From positions 511,001 to 575,000 of the forward strand of contig NZ_CP011102.1 of assembly GCF_003534205.1 (NCBI RefSeq): a DNA stretch of 64,000 bases, given 5' to 3'. The translations under genes were made by a program, and so were the position numbers. A model generated the notes under the pieces. That model saw only the letters and a list, made by a program, of their open reading frames with translations, was not told the DNA's origin and made no database searches. This document shows, in pieces, positions 1 to 8,649 of this stretch (position 1 is its first letter; each line of letters starts with the position of its first letter). The stretch is from Listeria weihenstephanensis. Its GTDB lineage: Bacteria; Bacillota; Bacilli; Lactobacillales; Listeriaceae.

Positions 1-252
1 GTTAAGGTGTACACTTCTTCGTTTACATCGATGTATACCGCGATCACAGAACATCGCGAACCGTGTGCCATGAAGCTGGTTTGTGCTGGCGATAATGAAA
101 AAGTAGTTGGCTTGCACGGAATCGGAACGGGCGTTGATGAGATGATTCAAGGCTTTGCTGTTGCTATGAAAATGGGTGCGACAAAGGCTGATTTTGACAA
201 TACTGTTGCGATTCATCCGACGGGTTCTGAAGAATTTGTGACGATGCGTTAA
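1..252 (+). CDS. gor: Glutathione reductase, C-terminal fragment (window edge)
   Basis: The reading frame is open from base 1, so the gene begins outside the window and only its last 83 residues are visible. The piece matches the dimerisation domain of the FAD-dependent pyridine nucleotide-disulfide oxidoreductases. It ends in [12 protein letters not shown], where the His of HPT is the active-site base contributed to the partner subunit. Glutathione reductase (NADPH + GSSG to GSH) fits better than lipoamide or mercuric reductase because of the HPTxxEE(F/L)VT ending and the EPCAMKLV segment, but the redox Cys pair lies outside the window and cannot be checked. A terminator follows directly. 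Confidence 0.8.
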   Translation, partial: VKVYTSSFTSMYTAITEHREPCAMKLVCAGDNEKVVGLHGIGTGVDEMIQGFAVAMKMGATKADFDNTVAIHPTGSEEFVTMR

Positions 253-260
253 TAAGGTGA

Positions 261-294
261 AAGCTCCGTTCCTGTGTTTGGGAACGGAGCTTTT
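261..294. terminator. Bidirectional terminator between gor and the MATE gene
   Basis: Perfect 10-bp stem GCTCCGTTCC / GGAACGGAGC (263-272 and 281-290) with an 8-nt loop, flanked by AA on the left and TTTT on the right. It lies between two convergent genes, so it can serve both. Confidence 0.9.
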
Positions 295-298
295 ATCG

Positions 299-1672
299 TT
301 ATACTGGGCTGACTTTTGCCCCTGGTAAATCAGATGTTTTTAATTTTTTCTGGAAGGCGATAAAGAAGATAAGTCCCATGATTAAAGTGATGGTTTCGGT
401 GACTGCCATGGACCAGATAACGCCGTGGAGGCCAAACATAGCATGTAGAATTAGAATCATCGGGATGTAAAGAACGCCTTGTGTGACGGACATGACCATC
501 GTTGCTGTACCTTGCCCGGTCGCTTGGAAAAGGCTGATGAACAGGATGGTAAAACCGTTGAAGATTGCGGATACGAGCATAGCTACGAGGATATAGGTAC
601 CAATGCTTAAAACGTCGGGATCGTTCGAGAAAAGCTGGATGATTGGTGCTCTAAATAGGTATACTAAACCGACAAATGTAACGGAAATAATGCCGATGTA
701 AAGAGAAGCTTGTTTCATTCCTGCTTTAAATCTCGGAATATTCTTACTAGCAAAGTTAAACGCGAAGAATGGGATCAAGCCTAGAATCAGACCCATAGCT
801 AAGAATTCTGGGCTTTGAACGATGCGTAGCGCGATTCCGAATCCTGCGATGACATTATCACCATATTGAATCGCAAAATTATTTAGTAGTAAGGTTGTTA
901 CGATTAAAAAGGCGGATTGTAATAGCTCGGAGACGCCAATTTTATAAATTTCGAGTTGATCTTTGATGGATATTTTGAAGTGTTTTAGGAAGCCTTGCAA
1001 ATGTTCGCTGCGTTTTTCTAGGAAATAGAGATAGTAAATCGCAGAACCGAGTTGAGATAGAACCATTGCGAGTGCAGCGCCAGCGACGTGCCAGCCTAGT
1101 CCTAAAATAAGAATCGGATCGAGAATTAGGCTAAGTCCAGTGCTGATAAAAATACCGTACATGGATTCTTTGGAAGCGCCACCGGACCGAACTAACTGCT
1201 CGAGGGTAAAGTTGAGGATGACGATGAAACCACCAGCAAGTAAGGTTAATGCGTAGGTTTTGGCGTAATCAAAAGTTGCAGCATCAGCACCGAGTAATTG
1301 CGCGATCGGATCAATGAATAGAAAAGCTAAGAGTGCGAGTAAAAGTCCAACAATAATGCTGGTGTAAAATGTGTAACCAGCGATACGCTTGCCTTTTTCG
1401 ATGTCTTTTTGACCATTCAGGCGGGTGATAAATGTGCCACCACCAACGCCGAATACATTACCAAAAGCCATGAGAACGGTGAAAATTGGTAAACCGAGCG
1501 TAATGGCAGATAACATGCTTGTATCGTGTAAGAGTCCAATGAAATAGGCATTGATGACATTATAAATGGTGCCGACAGACATCCCGATCATCATTGGAAT
1601 TGATAAATGGGCGATCGCTTTCTTCACTGGAGCGTTTTCTAAATAATATTGATCTGAAAATTTCTTCGTCAT
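299..1672 (-). CDS. MATE-family multidrug efflux transporter (MepA-like)
   Basis: A 457-residue integral membrane protein with about 12 predicted transmembrane segments in two similar halves, the layout of the MATE superfamily (Na+- or H+-coupled export of cationic drugs). The N-terminus (NAPVKKAIAHLSIPMMIGMSVGTIYNVINAYFIG is the first helix region) is typical of the MepA/DinF branch and the length fits MepA (about 450). It lies 16 bp downstream of a MarR-type gene on the same strand, the order seen in staphylococcal mepR-mepA. The start is the ATG at 1672, preceded by AAGGAACGAAC. Substrate is inferred only from family and context. Confidence 0.85.
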   Translation of the reverse strand: MTKKFSDQYYLENAPVKKAIAHLSIPMMIGMSVGTIYNVINAYFIGLLHDTSMLSAITLGLPIFTVLMAFGNVFGVGGGTFITRLNGQKDIEKGKRIAGYTFYTSIIVGLLLALLAFLFIDPIAQLLGADAATFDYAKTYALTLLAGGFIVILNFTLEQLVRSGGASKESMYGIFISTGLSLILDPILILGLGWHVAGAALAMVLSQLGSAIYYLYFLEKRSEHLQGFLKHFKISIKDQLEIYKIGVSELLQSAFLIVTTLLLNNFAIQYGDNVIAGFGIALRIVQSPEFLAMGLILGLIPFFAFNFASKNIPRFKAGMKQASLYIGIISVTFVGLVYLFRAPIIQLFSNDPDVLSIGTYILVAMLVSAIFNGFTILFISLFQATGQGTATMVMSVTQGVLYIPMILILHAMFGLHGVIWSMAVTETITLIMGLIFFIAFQKKLKTSDLPGAKVSPV

Positions 1673-1688
1673 GTTCGTTCCTTCTTTC

Positions 1689-2120
1689 TTATAAACTGTT
1701 GCTTACTTTTGTTAAAAGTGATTTTAATTGTTCGGCCTCGGTATTTGTGAGGTCTTTTGTGATGCTAGCTTCGATTTCTGCAAAGATAGTATTGAATTCT
1801 TCTATTAATGCCACGCCTTTATCGAGCACGTAGATATTTTTTTGGCGTTCGTTGTTTTCTGGGATAACGCGCTTGATGTAGCCTTTTTTCTCGAGGCCTT
1901 GTAGCATGCTCGTGATGCTGGCGCCTTTGCGATTGAATTGTTCAGCCAGATCTTTTTGAATAACGCCACGTTCCTGGTTCTCATAAATATAGCCAATCAT
2001 GCGTCCTTGCTGGCCGTTTAGATCTAATTCGCGAAGCCTGGTATCGGCGTTCATTTTTATTTTCATCCCAACGCCGCGGAATAAATCGGAAAAGGGTGTG
2101 TTTAATGGTTGCTGCTTCAT
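1689..2120 (-). CDS. MarR-family transcriptional repressor (MepR-like)
   Basis: A 143-residue winged-helix protein. The recognition-helix region reads NRKGASITSMLQGLEKKGYIKR (residues about 65-86) and is followed by a wing with the ENNERQKNIYVL motif, like the RRKNI wing of MepR. It heads an operon with the MATE exporter and probably represses it until a drug ligand binds. The promoter upstream has TTGACA-17 bp-TATAAT and two GTTAGA-type palindromes. The start ATG at 2120 is preceded by an AAGGAG-like sequence. MepR-type specificity is inferred from the operator sequence and wing motif. Confidence 0.88.
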   Translation of the reverse strand: MKQQPLNTPFSDLFRGVGMKIKMNADTRLRELDLNGQQGRMIGYIYENQERGVIQKDLAEQFNRKGASITSMLQGLEKKGYIKRVIPENNERQKNIYVLDKGVALIEEFNTIFAEIEASITKDLTNTEAEQLKSLLTKVSNSL

Positions 2121-2140
2121 TTTTAATTCGACTCCTTATA

Positions 2141-2188
2141 GTTAGAATTCTAACTTAATAAAATGATTATAATAGATAGAAGTCTAAC
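2141..2188. promoter_or_regulatory. Two operator palindromes for the MarR/MepR-like repressor
   Basis: GTTAGAATTCTAAC at 2141-2154 is a perfect 14-bp palindrome. GATAGAAGTCTAAC at 2175-2188 is a near copy. Their centres are 34 bp apart. The second fills the spacer between the -35 and -10 of the operon promoter and the first sits just downstream of the expected transcription start, so occupancy of either would block RNA polymerase. MepR of Staphylococcus aureus is known to recognise GTTAG-type sites. Assignment to the adjacent regulator is inference. Confidence 0.82.
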
Positions 2189-2194
2189 TGTCAA
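2166..2194 (-). promoter_or_regulatory. Sigma-A promoter of the marR-MATE operon
   Basis: Read on the minus strand: consensus -35 TTGACA (2189-2194), exactly 17 bp, consensus -10 TATAAT (2166-2171). All 12 positions match, so the promoter should be strong when not repressed, which fits the operator inside its spacer. Confidence 0.9.
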
Positions 2195-2317
2195 CTATCT
2201 AATTAAAAAAGGTGAATCGATAAATTTTTATTTGTAGTTATTTTTTACGTTTTATTCTAGAAGTGATATTTTTGTGAACATGGTATACGCGAATATTCTG
2301 ATATATCAAATAATCCT

Positions 2318-2346
2318 TTGCTTTATGCTGGGAAAGTGCGTATAAT
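2318..2346 (+). promoter_or_regulatory. Probable promoter of hom-thrC-thrB
   Basis: TTGCTT (2318-2323), 17-bp spacer, TATAAT (2341-2346), 42 bp before the hom start codon. The short leader leaves no room for a T-box or peptide attenuator. Confidence 0.75.
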
Positions 2347-2387
2347 AAACAATAATTACATGGTTTGATTATTGAGGAGGTTGACAT

Positions 2388-3674
2388 GTGGAAGCGAAAT
2401 TAGAGGTTGGAATTTTAGGATTTGGAACGGTTGGTAGTGGTGTCATTCACATTTTAGAAGAGCATGCGGAGAAAATTAGTCAAATGACTGGCTACCAAGT
2501 GAGCGTCAAAACGGTGCTCGTACGCGACTTAGAAAAGAATCGTCGTTACGAGACGAAAGGGTTTAGCTTGACCACGGAACCTTCTGACATTTTAAATGAT
2601 CCAGCCATTGCGGTGGTTGTGGAAGTTATGGGAAGCATTGAACCGGCGCGGGAGTATGTTTTACAGGCACTAAAAGCTGGGAAACATGTGGTCACGGCGA
2701 ATAAGGATTTAATTGCGTTACATGGGGATGAATTGATTGCCGTGGCGCAGGCGAACCAATGCGATTTATTCTATGAAGCGAGTGTTGCTGGCGGAATCCC
2801 GATTTTGCGGACGATTGTGAACGGGCTTGCGTCAGATAAAATTCAGAAAGTCATGGGCATCGTGAACGGGACGACGAACTTCATGTTGACGAAAATGAAG
2901 ACGGAGAAGCGTAGTTATGAAAGTGTCTTGAAAGAGGCGCAGGACTTGGGGTTTGCGGAATCTGATCCAACGAATGATGTGGACGGAATCGACGCGGCTC
3001 GCAAAATGGTCATTTTAACGCGATTATCGTTTGGTATGAATGTCGATTTGGCGGACGTGGATACGGTTGGGATTCGCGGGATTGCGCCGCGTGATATGGA
3101 AGTTGCGGAACAGTTGAAATACGTGATTAAATTGGTTGGCACGGCGGAAGAGAAGAACGGGTCGGTTGCTGTTAGTGTTGGGCCTGTGCTCTTGCCGAAA
3201 TATCATCCAATGGCGGGCGTGAACAACGAGAATAATGCGGTGTTTGTAACGGGTGCTGCGGCTGGTGAAACGATGTATTACGGACCTGGTGCTGGTGAAT
3301 TACCGACGGCGACGAGTGTGGTCAGCGATATTATTACGGTCGCGAAAAACAGCAAGTTAGGCACAAATGGCAATGCATTCAATAGTTATAAACATGACAC
3401 GAAACAAACGGTACCAGAAGAAATTTTTTCTAAATACTATTTGCGGATTGTCATGGATGATAAAACTGGAACGTTCCTGAAGTTAACGCAGATTTTTGCG
3501 GAAGCGGGCGTTGGTTTTGATAAAATTTTGCAGGAACCGCTGGACGAATATACGGCGACGGTTGTTGTGGTGACGCATGTGACGAGCAAGGCGCAACTGG
3601 AACAAGCGATTGAAAAAGTGAAGCTGGAACCGCAAATGCAAGTCGAAGCGAAATATCAAGTTGTGGAGGGATAA
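2388..3674 (+). CDS. hom: Homoserine dehydrogenase
   Basis: Reduces aspartate-4-semialdehyde to homoserine with NAD(P)H, the branch point to threonine and methionine. The protein has 428 residues. It opens with the nucleotide-binding loop GFGTVGSG (residues about 8-15), then the catalytic domain (VTANKDLIA, GIVNGTTNFMLTKM, SDPTNDVDGIDAARK), and ends in an ACT domain (about 350-428, YYLRIVMDDKTGTFLKLTQI) that in this family mediates threonine feedback. The GTG at 2388 is chosen because GAGGAGG lies 7 bp upstream; the ATG two bases earlier is out of frame. First gene of the threonine operon; thrC follows after 3 bp. Confidence 0.97.
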   Translation: MEAKLEVGILGFGTVGSGVIHILEEHAEKISQMTGYQVSVKTVLVRDLEKNRRYETKGFSLTTEPSDILNDPAIAVVVEVMGSIEPAREYVLQALKAGKHVVTANKDLIALHGDELIAVAQANQCDLFYEASVAGGIPILRTIVNGLASDKIQKVMGIVNGTTNFMLTKMKTEKRSYESVLKEAQDLGFAESDPTNDVDGIDAARKMVILTRLSFGMNVDLADVDTVGIRGIAPRDMEVAEQLKYVIKLVGTAEEKNGSVAVSVGPVLLPKYHPMAGVNNENNAVFVTGAAAGETMYYGPGAGELPTATSVVSDIITVAKNSKLGTNGNAFNSYKHDTKQTVPEEIFSKYYLRIVMDDKTGTFLKLTQIFAEAGVGFDKILQEPLDEYTATVVVVTHVTSKAQLEQAIEKVKLEPQMQVEAKYQVVEG

Positions 3675-3677
3675 ATA

Positions 3678-4736
3678 ATGTACGAAGGATTATTGAAACG
3701 ATATAAGGACTATTTACCGATTACTGATAAAACACCGATGATTGGCTTGGCAGAAGGGAACACACCACTGATTCCGTTGCCGAATTTGTCGAAGGAACTT
3801 GGCGTGACGTTATATGGGAAATATGAAGGCTTGAATCCGACGGGATCGTTTAAGGATCGCGGTATGGTGATGGCGGTTGCGAAGGCGAAGGAAGAGGGCG
3901 CGACGGCGGTTATTTGTGCTTCTACTGGAAACACGTCGGCTGCTGCTGCGGCGTACGCGACTCGTGCTGGGATGAAGGCATATGTCGTGATTCCGGATGG
4001 CAAAGTGGCGCTTGGTAAGTTGGCGCAGGCCGTGATGTATGGCGCGGATATTATCGCGATTCAGGGGAATTTTGACGAGGCTTTGGACGCGGTTCGTGAG
4101 CTTGCTAAAACAGAAGCTGTGGCGCTTGTTAACTCGGTGAACCCGTACCGTTTGGAAGGCCAAAAAACAGCGGCGTTCGAGATTTGCGAACAATTAGGTG
4201 GTAAATCACCAGACGTGCTGGCAATCCCGGTTGGGAACGCAGGAAATATTTCGGCATACTGGAAAGGTTTCAAAGAATGGGACGGGCATTTTGGCGTTGG
4301 CTTACCGCGGATGCACGGTTTTGAAGCGGAAGGTGCTGCGGCAATCGTCCAAGGCGCGCCAATCAAGAACCCAGAAACGATTGCGACGGCGATTCGAATT
4401 GGTAACCCTGCAAGTTGGGAATTGGCTGAGGCGGCGCGTGACGAGTCTAAAGGCTACATCCACTCTGTGACGGACGACGAGATTGTGAATGCATATAAAA
4501 AAGTCGCAGCGCAAGACGGTGTTTTTATTGAACCAGGCTCAGCCGCATCGCTTGCTGGCGTGATTCAACACGTGAAAAGTGGTGCGATCAAACAAGGTGA
4601 AACAGTCGTGTGTGTGTTCACTGGAAACGGCTTGAAAGACCCTGATACGGCGATGAGCGTGCACGAAGTTCCGATTTCGCACGTGGAAGGCGTGGACGCA
4701 ATGCGTGAATACTTGCGTGGAGGCGTAACAAAATGA
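3678..4736 (+). CDS. thrC: Threonine synthase
   Basis: PLP enzyme converting O-phosphohomoserine to threonine, the last step of the pathway. The 352 residues match the short Bacillus-type enzyme (fold type II). The PLP lysine is K59 in [11 protein letters not shown], and the phosphate-binding [11 protein letters not shown] loop follows. GGAGGG of the hom 3' end serves as ribosome site for the ATG at 3678. The gene overlaps thrB by four bases (ATGA), indicating translational coupling. The coding sequence is rich in GCG and other G/C-ending codons compared with genes at 25-39 kb. Confidence 0.97.
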   Translation: MYEGLLKRYKDYLPITDKTPMIGLAEGNTPLIPLPNLSKELGVTLYGKYEGLNPTGSFKDRGMVMAVAKAKEEGATAVICASTGNTSAAAAAYATRAGMKAYVVIPDGKVALGKLAQAVMYGADIIAIQGNFDEALDAVRELAKTEAVALVNSVNPYRLEGQKTAAFEICEQLGGKSPDVLAIPVGNAGNISAYWKGFKEWDGHFGVGLPRMHGFEAEGAAAIVQGAPIKNPETIATAIRIGNPASWELAEAARDESKGYIHSVTDDEIVNAYKKVAAQDGVFIEPGSAASLAGVIQHVKSGAIKQGETVVCVFTGNGLKDPDTAMSVHEVPISHVEGVDAMREYLRGGVTK

Positions 4737-5602
4737 TTAGAATCCAAGTTCCGGCTACAACAGCGAATCTTGGACCAGGCTTTGATTCGTGCGGCCTTGC
4801 GTTATCGCTTTATTTGACGCTAGAAGTTTTAGAACCAGCAAAAGAATGGCATATCGCGCATGATTTAGGCGACGGGATCCCGATGGACGCAACGAACGTC
4901 ATCGTCGAAACCGCGCTTAGCATTGCGCCAAATCTCGAACCACACAACTTGAAAATGCTCTGCGATATTCCGGCAGCGCGCGGACTTGGAAGCAGTTCGG
5001 CGGCCGTGGTGGCAGGCATTGAGCTTGCGAATATACTCGCGAATTTGGAGTTGACGCCAGAACGCAAAGTCGAGATTGCCGCGGAAATCGAAGGCCATCC
5101 AGATAACGTTGCCCCAGCAGTGCTCGGTAATTTTGTCGTTGGTGCAAAATTGGATGGCGAAGATTTCTACGTCCGGCACCTTTTCCCAGACTGTGCGTTG
5201 CTCGCGTTTATTCCGCAAGAAGTACTGCTAACGAGTGAAAGTCGCGGTGTTTTGCCAGATCAGCTTCCCTATAAAGAGGCAGTCAAAGCAAGTAGTATCG
5301 CCAATGTGATGATCGCAGCGCTTTTGCAAAATGATCTGAAATTGGCAGGTGAGATGATGGAACGCGATTTATGGCATGAGAAATATCGTGCAAAACTCGT
5401 CCCGCATTTGGCGCCATTGCGTGCATTGACGAAGGAAAATGGTGCTTACGCGGCGTGTTTGAGCGGAGCAGGCCCAACGATTCTAATCTTCGCTCCAAAA
5501 TCAGAAAGCGACAACCTGATCCAAGTCATGAAAGAATTCGACCAAACAGCGACAGTTCTTTCACTAAACGTAGAAGGCAGCGGCTCGACGATATTCTCAT
5601 GA
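4733..5602 (+). CDS. thrB: Homoserine kinase
   Basis: GHMP-superfamily kinase that phosphorylates homoserine with ATP, supplying the ThrC substrate. The N-terminus [18 protein letters not shown] is the substrate-binding motif 1, [20 protein letters not shown] (about residues 79-98) is the glycine/serine-rich ATP loop, and [11 protein letters not shown] near the C-terminus is motif 3. The 289 residues are the usual size. It is the last gene of hom-thrC-thrB and is followed by a strong terminator. Confidence 0.97.
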   Translation: MIRIQVPATTANLGPGFDSCGLALSLYLTLEVLEPAKEWHIAHDLGDGIPMDATNVIVETALSIAPNLEPHNLKMLCDIPAARGLGSSSAAVVAGIELANILANLELTPERKVEIAAEIEGHPDNVAPAVLGNFVVGAKLDGEDFYVRHLFPDCALLAFIPQEVLLTSESRGVLPDQLPYKEAVKASSIANVMIAALLQNDLKLAGEMMERDLWHEKYRAKLVPHLAPLRALTKENGAYAACLSGAGPTILIFAPKSESDNLIQVMKEFDQTATVLSLNVEGSGSTIFS

Positions 5603-5605
5603 AAT

Positions 5606-5650
5606 AACTACAAGTAAAGTATCTTTTTTACGCTTTGCTTGTAGTTTTTT
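5606..5650 (+). terminator. Terminator of the threonine operon
   Basis: A 14-bp stem (5606-5619 with 5633-5646, one G-T pair) followed by six T residues, starting four bases after the thrB stop. Confidence 0.9.
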
Positions 5651-5737
5651 GTCATGGGCATGTAAGGAATCTACATAGAAGGTCACCTTTAGAATGGGGC
5701 TGTCACTAATTTCAGACATTCTTCAAAACAATACCTG

Positions 5738-5766
5738 TTGTCCCAAATTACGCGCTGTGATAGAAT
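5738..5766 (+). promoter_or_regulatory. Probable promoter of tdk
   Basis: TTGTCC (5738-5743), 17-bp spacer, TAGAAT (5761-5766), about 40 bp before the tdk start. Confidence 0.65.
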
Positions 5767-5807
5767 GAAAAAGAGTTTTTAACATGGGAATGCGAGGTTT
5801 TGTAAGG

Positions 5808-6380
5808 ATGGCACAGCTTTTCTTTAGATATGGTTCAATGAACAGTGGCAAAACAATTGAAATTTTAAAAGTAGCACATAATTACGAGGAACAAAATAAG
5901 CCAGTCGTGATTTTTACATCGGGTATCGATGACCGCGATCAAGTTGGCGTAATCTCAAGTCGTATCGGCTTGAAACGTGAGGCGACACCGGTATTTTCAG
6001 CAACGAATCTGCATGATGAAGTGGCAAAAATAGATCCCAAACCATATTGTGTACTGCTTGATGAATCGCAATTTTTGGAGAAAAAACATATTTTACAGTT
6101 AGCGCAAATTGCAGACGGACTTAACATTCCTGTCATTGCTTACGGACTAAAAAACGATTTTCAAAATGAGCTTTTCGAAGGTTCTAAGTATTTATTGCTA
6201 TATGCAGACAAAATCGAGGAAATGAAAACGGTTTGTTGGTTTTGCACGAAAAAAGCGACGATGGTTTTGCGTGTCGATGAAGAAGGACAACCAATGTATA
6301 AAGGCGACCAAATCATGATTGGCGGCAACGATCGTTACTATCCAGTTTGCCGAAAATGTCACGCCAACCCATCAATTTAA
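5808..6380 (+). CDS. tdk: Thymidine kinase
   Basis: Salvages thymidine to dTMP with ATP. Starting at the ATG at 5808 gives 190 residues ([16 protein letters not shown]...), the normal length and N-terminus of the Gram-positive type II enzyme; an in-frame ATG 24 bases upstream would add eight atypical residues. P-loop GSMNSGKT at residues 9-16, catalytic Glu in LLDESQF, and a structural zinc site from CWFC and CRKC near the C-terminus. The frame continues closely into the release-factor genes downstream. Confidence 0.95.
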   Translation: MAQLFFRYGSMNSGKTIEILKVAHNYEEQNKPVVIFTSGIDDRDQVGVISSRIGLKREATPVFSATNLHDEVAKIDPKPYCVLLDESQFLEKKHILQLAQIADGLNIPVIAYGLKNDFQNELFEGSKYLLLYADKIEEMKTVCWFCTKKATMVLRVDEEGQPMYKGDQIMIGGNDRYYPVCRKCHANPSI

Positions 6381-6413
6381 CTTTTTAACAACTAAAAAAT
6401 GAGGTGAACCTAA

Positions 6414-7490
6414 ATGTATGATCGTTTACAAGCAGTGGAAGATCGTTATGATGAATTGAATGAATTGTTGAGCGACCCAAACGTGGTCAGTGACGCGAAA
6501 AAGCTCCGCGATTATTCCAAAGAGCAGTCGGCTATTACAGAAACAGTGGAGACATATCGTGAGTATAAAGAAGTGACCACAGGACTTGCAGAAACACGCG
6601 AAATGATGAACGAGAAGCTCGATGATGACATGAAAGAAATGGTGAAGGAAGAATTCAACGAGTTAACAGCAGAAAAAAGCCGATTAGAGGAGCGCTTAAA
6701 ACTATTGCTCGTTCCAAAAGACCCGAATGACGACAAAAACGTTATTATGGAAATTCGTGGAGCTGCAGGTGGCGATGAGGCCGCTCTATTTGCTGGCGAC
6801 TTATTCCGGATGTATTCACGTTATGCAGAATCTCGTGGTTGGAAAGCCGAAGTTATGGATGCAAACGCGACGGGAATTGGTGGCTATAAAGAGATTATCG
6901 TATTGATTAACGGCGCTGGAGCTTACTCTCGCCTAAAATACGAAAATGGTGCTCACCGCGTACAGCGCGTTCCAGAAACCGAATCAGGCGGCCGGATTCA
7001 TACATCGACAGCAACGGTTGCGATTTTGCCAGAAGCTGAAGATGTGGAAATCGACATTAAAGATAACGAAATTCGGACGGATACATTTGCTTCAAGTGGC
7101 GCGGGCGGACAAAGTGTTAATACAACAATGTCAGCCGTACGTTTGACGCATATTCCGACGGGGATTGTTGTTTCGATGCAAGATGAACGTTCTCAAATTA
7201 AGAATAAAGAAAAAGCGATGAAAATTTTGCGTGCGCGTATTTTTGATAAATTTGAGCGTGAAGCACGTGAGGAATATGATACGCATCGGAAATCTGCAGT
7301 TGGTACGGGTGACCGTTCTGAGCGGATTCGGACGTATAATTATCCACAAAACCGTGTAACAGATCACCGTATTGGTTTGACGATTCAAAAGCTCGACCAA
7401 ATCATGGAAGGCAAGCTTGATGAAGTTATCGACGCGCTGATTATGGAAGACCAAACGAGCCGACTCGATCATCTAAGCGACGGTATGTAA
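6414..7490 (+). CDS. prfA: Peptide chain release factor 1
   Basis: Class I release factor that reads UAA and UAG. The 358-residue protein carries the GGQ motif (GAGGQS, Q233) that triggers peptidyl-tRNA hydrolysis. The codon-recognition segment [14 protein letters not shown] contains the PxT motif of RF1, unlike SPF in RF2. GAGGTG precedes the ATG. prmC, whose product methylates this glutamine, starts one base after the stop. The symbol should not be confused with the virulence regulator PrfA of Listeria monocytogenes, which is unrelated and not present here. Confidence 0.98.
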   Translation: MYDRLQAVEDRYDELNELLSDPNVVSDAKKLRDYSKEQSAITETVETYREYKEVTTGLAETREMMNEKLDDDMKEMVKEEFNELTAEKSRLEERLKLLLVPKDPNDDKNVIMEIRGAAGGDEAALFAGDLFRMYSRYAESRGWKAEVMDANATGIGGYKEIIVLINGAGAYSRLKYENGAHRVQRVPETESGGRIHTSTATVAILPEAEDVEIDIKDNEIRTDTFASSGAGGQSVNTTMSAVRLTHIPTGIVVSMQDERSQIKNKEKAMKILRARIFDKFEREAREEYDTHRKSAVGTGDRSERIRTYNYPQNRVTDHRIGLTIQKLDQIMEGKLDEVIDALIMEDQTSRLDHLSDGM

Positions 7491-7491
7491 G

Positions 7492-8346
7492 ATGACAATC
7501 GCCGAAATTTTGCATCAAGCAAAAGCTGAACTAAGCGCTCGCGAACTAGACCTCAACATAGCAGAAATCATCATCGAAACGCGGCTTGGCCTGACACGAT
7601 CCGAATTATGGATGTCGACAAGTCAAGAGCTAAGTCTGAGCGAAAAGGCACAGTTTGACAGCGATTTCGCACGTTATATAAATGGAGAGCCAGTTCAGTA
7701 TATTTTAGAAGTGGCTCCTTTTTATGGTCGCGATTTTTATGTCACACCGAGTGTCCTGATCCCTCGTCCAGAAACGGAAGAACTCGTCTATGCCGCAGAA
7801 AAAGTGATTGAAAACAATCCAAACCACGTGCATCGCGTGCTTGATGTTTGCACAGGAAGTGGTATTATTCCTATCACCTTAAAAGCGATATTCCCAAGTC
7901 TCGACGTATCTGGCTCTGATATTTCGACCGAAGCCCTAGAAGTCGCAGAAGAAAACAAGAAACGTTTACAGACGAACGTCCGACTTATCCACAGCGACCT
8001 CGTTGACTTCTTTCAGGAAAAAGGTGAAAAATTCGATTTGATTCTAGCCAACCCTCCTTATATTGCTGATCACGAGCGCGCCGAAATGTCTGATTACGTG
8101 CTAGATCACGAACCCGACCTAGCCTTATTCGCGCCCAATAACGGTTTAGCGATTTACGAACAACTCATTATGAATTTACCAGGACTTGTGGATAACATCT
8201 TCTGGATTGGGATGGAAATAGGTTATACACAAGGAGAGTCCGTAAAAAAATTATTCGAAAAAAGTTTTCCACAGGCAGAAATTATCATTCAACAAGATAT
8301 TAACGGTAAAGATCGAATAGTTATTTGTCGAAAAGGACTGATATAA
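7492..8346 (+). CDS. prmC: Release factor glutamine methyltransferase
   Basis: SAM-dependent N5-methyltransferase acting on the GGQ glutamine of RF1 and RF2. The 284 residues have an N-terminal helical substrate domain (1 to about 85) and a Rossmann methyltransferase domain with VLDVCTGSGII (SAM loop) and the catalytic NPPY at 187-190. RPETEE before the SAM domain is also typical. It lies one base after prfA and must be cotranscribed; a terminator follows the stop codon. Confidence 0.97.
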   Translation: MTIAEILHQAKAELSARELDLNIAEIIIETRLGLTRSELWMSTSQELSLSEKAQFDSDFARYINGEPVQYILEVAPFYGRDFYVTPSVLIPRPETEELVYAAEKVIENNPNHVHRVLDVCTGSGIIPITLKAIFPSLDVSGSDISTEALEVAEENKKRLQTNVRLIHSDLVDFFQEKGEKFDLILANPPYIADHERAEMSDYVLDHEPDLALFAPNNGLAIYEQLIMNLPGLVDNIFWIGMEIGYTQGESVKKLFEKSFPQAEIIIQQDINGKDRIVICRKGLI

Positions 8347-8375
8347 AAGCATTTCTATCACGGGAATGCTTTTTT
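8345..8375 (+). terminator. Terminator after prmC
   Basis: Stem AAAGCATT / AATGCTTT (arms near 8346-8353 and 8365-8372) with an 11-nt loop and a T run to 8375. It overlaps the prmC stop codon. Confidence 0.8.
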
Positions 8376-8386
8376 ATTGGCTTAGT

Positions 8387-8556
8387 TTATCCACAACTTT
8401 GGGGATAAAACTTTGTGCAAAAAAATATTTTTAATAAAATCTTAACAAAGTAAACCTAGTTATCAACACACTTATACACATTATCCACAGATTCACAATT
8501 AGTTATCCACATTGACAAAGTTATTATCCACAGTTTGTGTATAACTTTGTGGATGA
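8387..8556. promoter_or_regulatory. DnaA-box cluster upstream of ywlC
   Basis: Nine DnaA-box-like 9-mers in 170 bp. TTATCCACA occurs exactly on the plus strand at 8387-8395, 8481-8489, 8503-8511 and 8524-8532. TTATACACA is at 8472-8480 (+) and 8536-8544 (-). Single-mismatch boxes are at 8400-8408 (-, TTATCCCCA), 8460-8468 (+, TTATCAACA) and 8548-8556 (-, TCATCCACA). A very A/T-rich stretch lies at about 8418-8450 between the first two and the remaining seven. This fills nearly the whole gap before ywlC. From memory, Bacillus subtilis also has a DnaA-box cluster near ywlC, one of several outside oriC that titrate DnaA. Confidence 0.9.
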
Positions 8557-8649
8557 ATCGCTAATTTTCAAATAAATCGATCTCATACTGTAAAAAAGAC
8601 GTCCAAACCGTTAAAATAAGATTAAAGCAATGTAAAGGAGCAATTCCTA

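Noticed and set aside
2121-2387. T-box or amino-acid attenuator before hom
   Set aside because: The best promoter leaves only about 35 nt of leader, and no T-box sequence or Thr-rich leader peptide is seen.
6414-7490. The Listeria virulence regulator PrfA
   Set aside because: The protein has the GGQ and PxT motifs of release factor 1; the shared symbol is a naming coincidence and no virulence island genes are present.
8387-8556. The DnaA-box cluster as the chromosome origin
   Set aside because: dnaA, dnaN, rpmH and other origin markers are absent; the neighbours are prmC and ywlC, where an accessory cluster is known in Bacillus.
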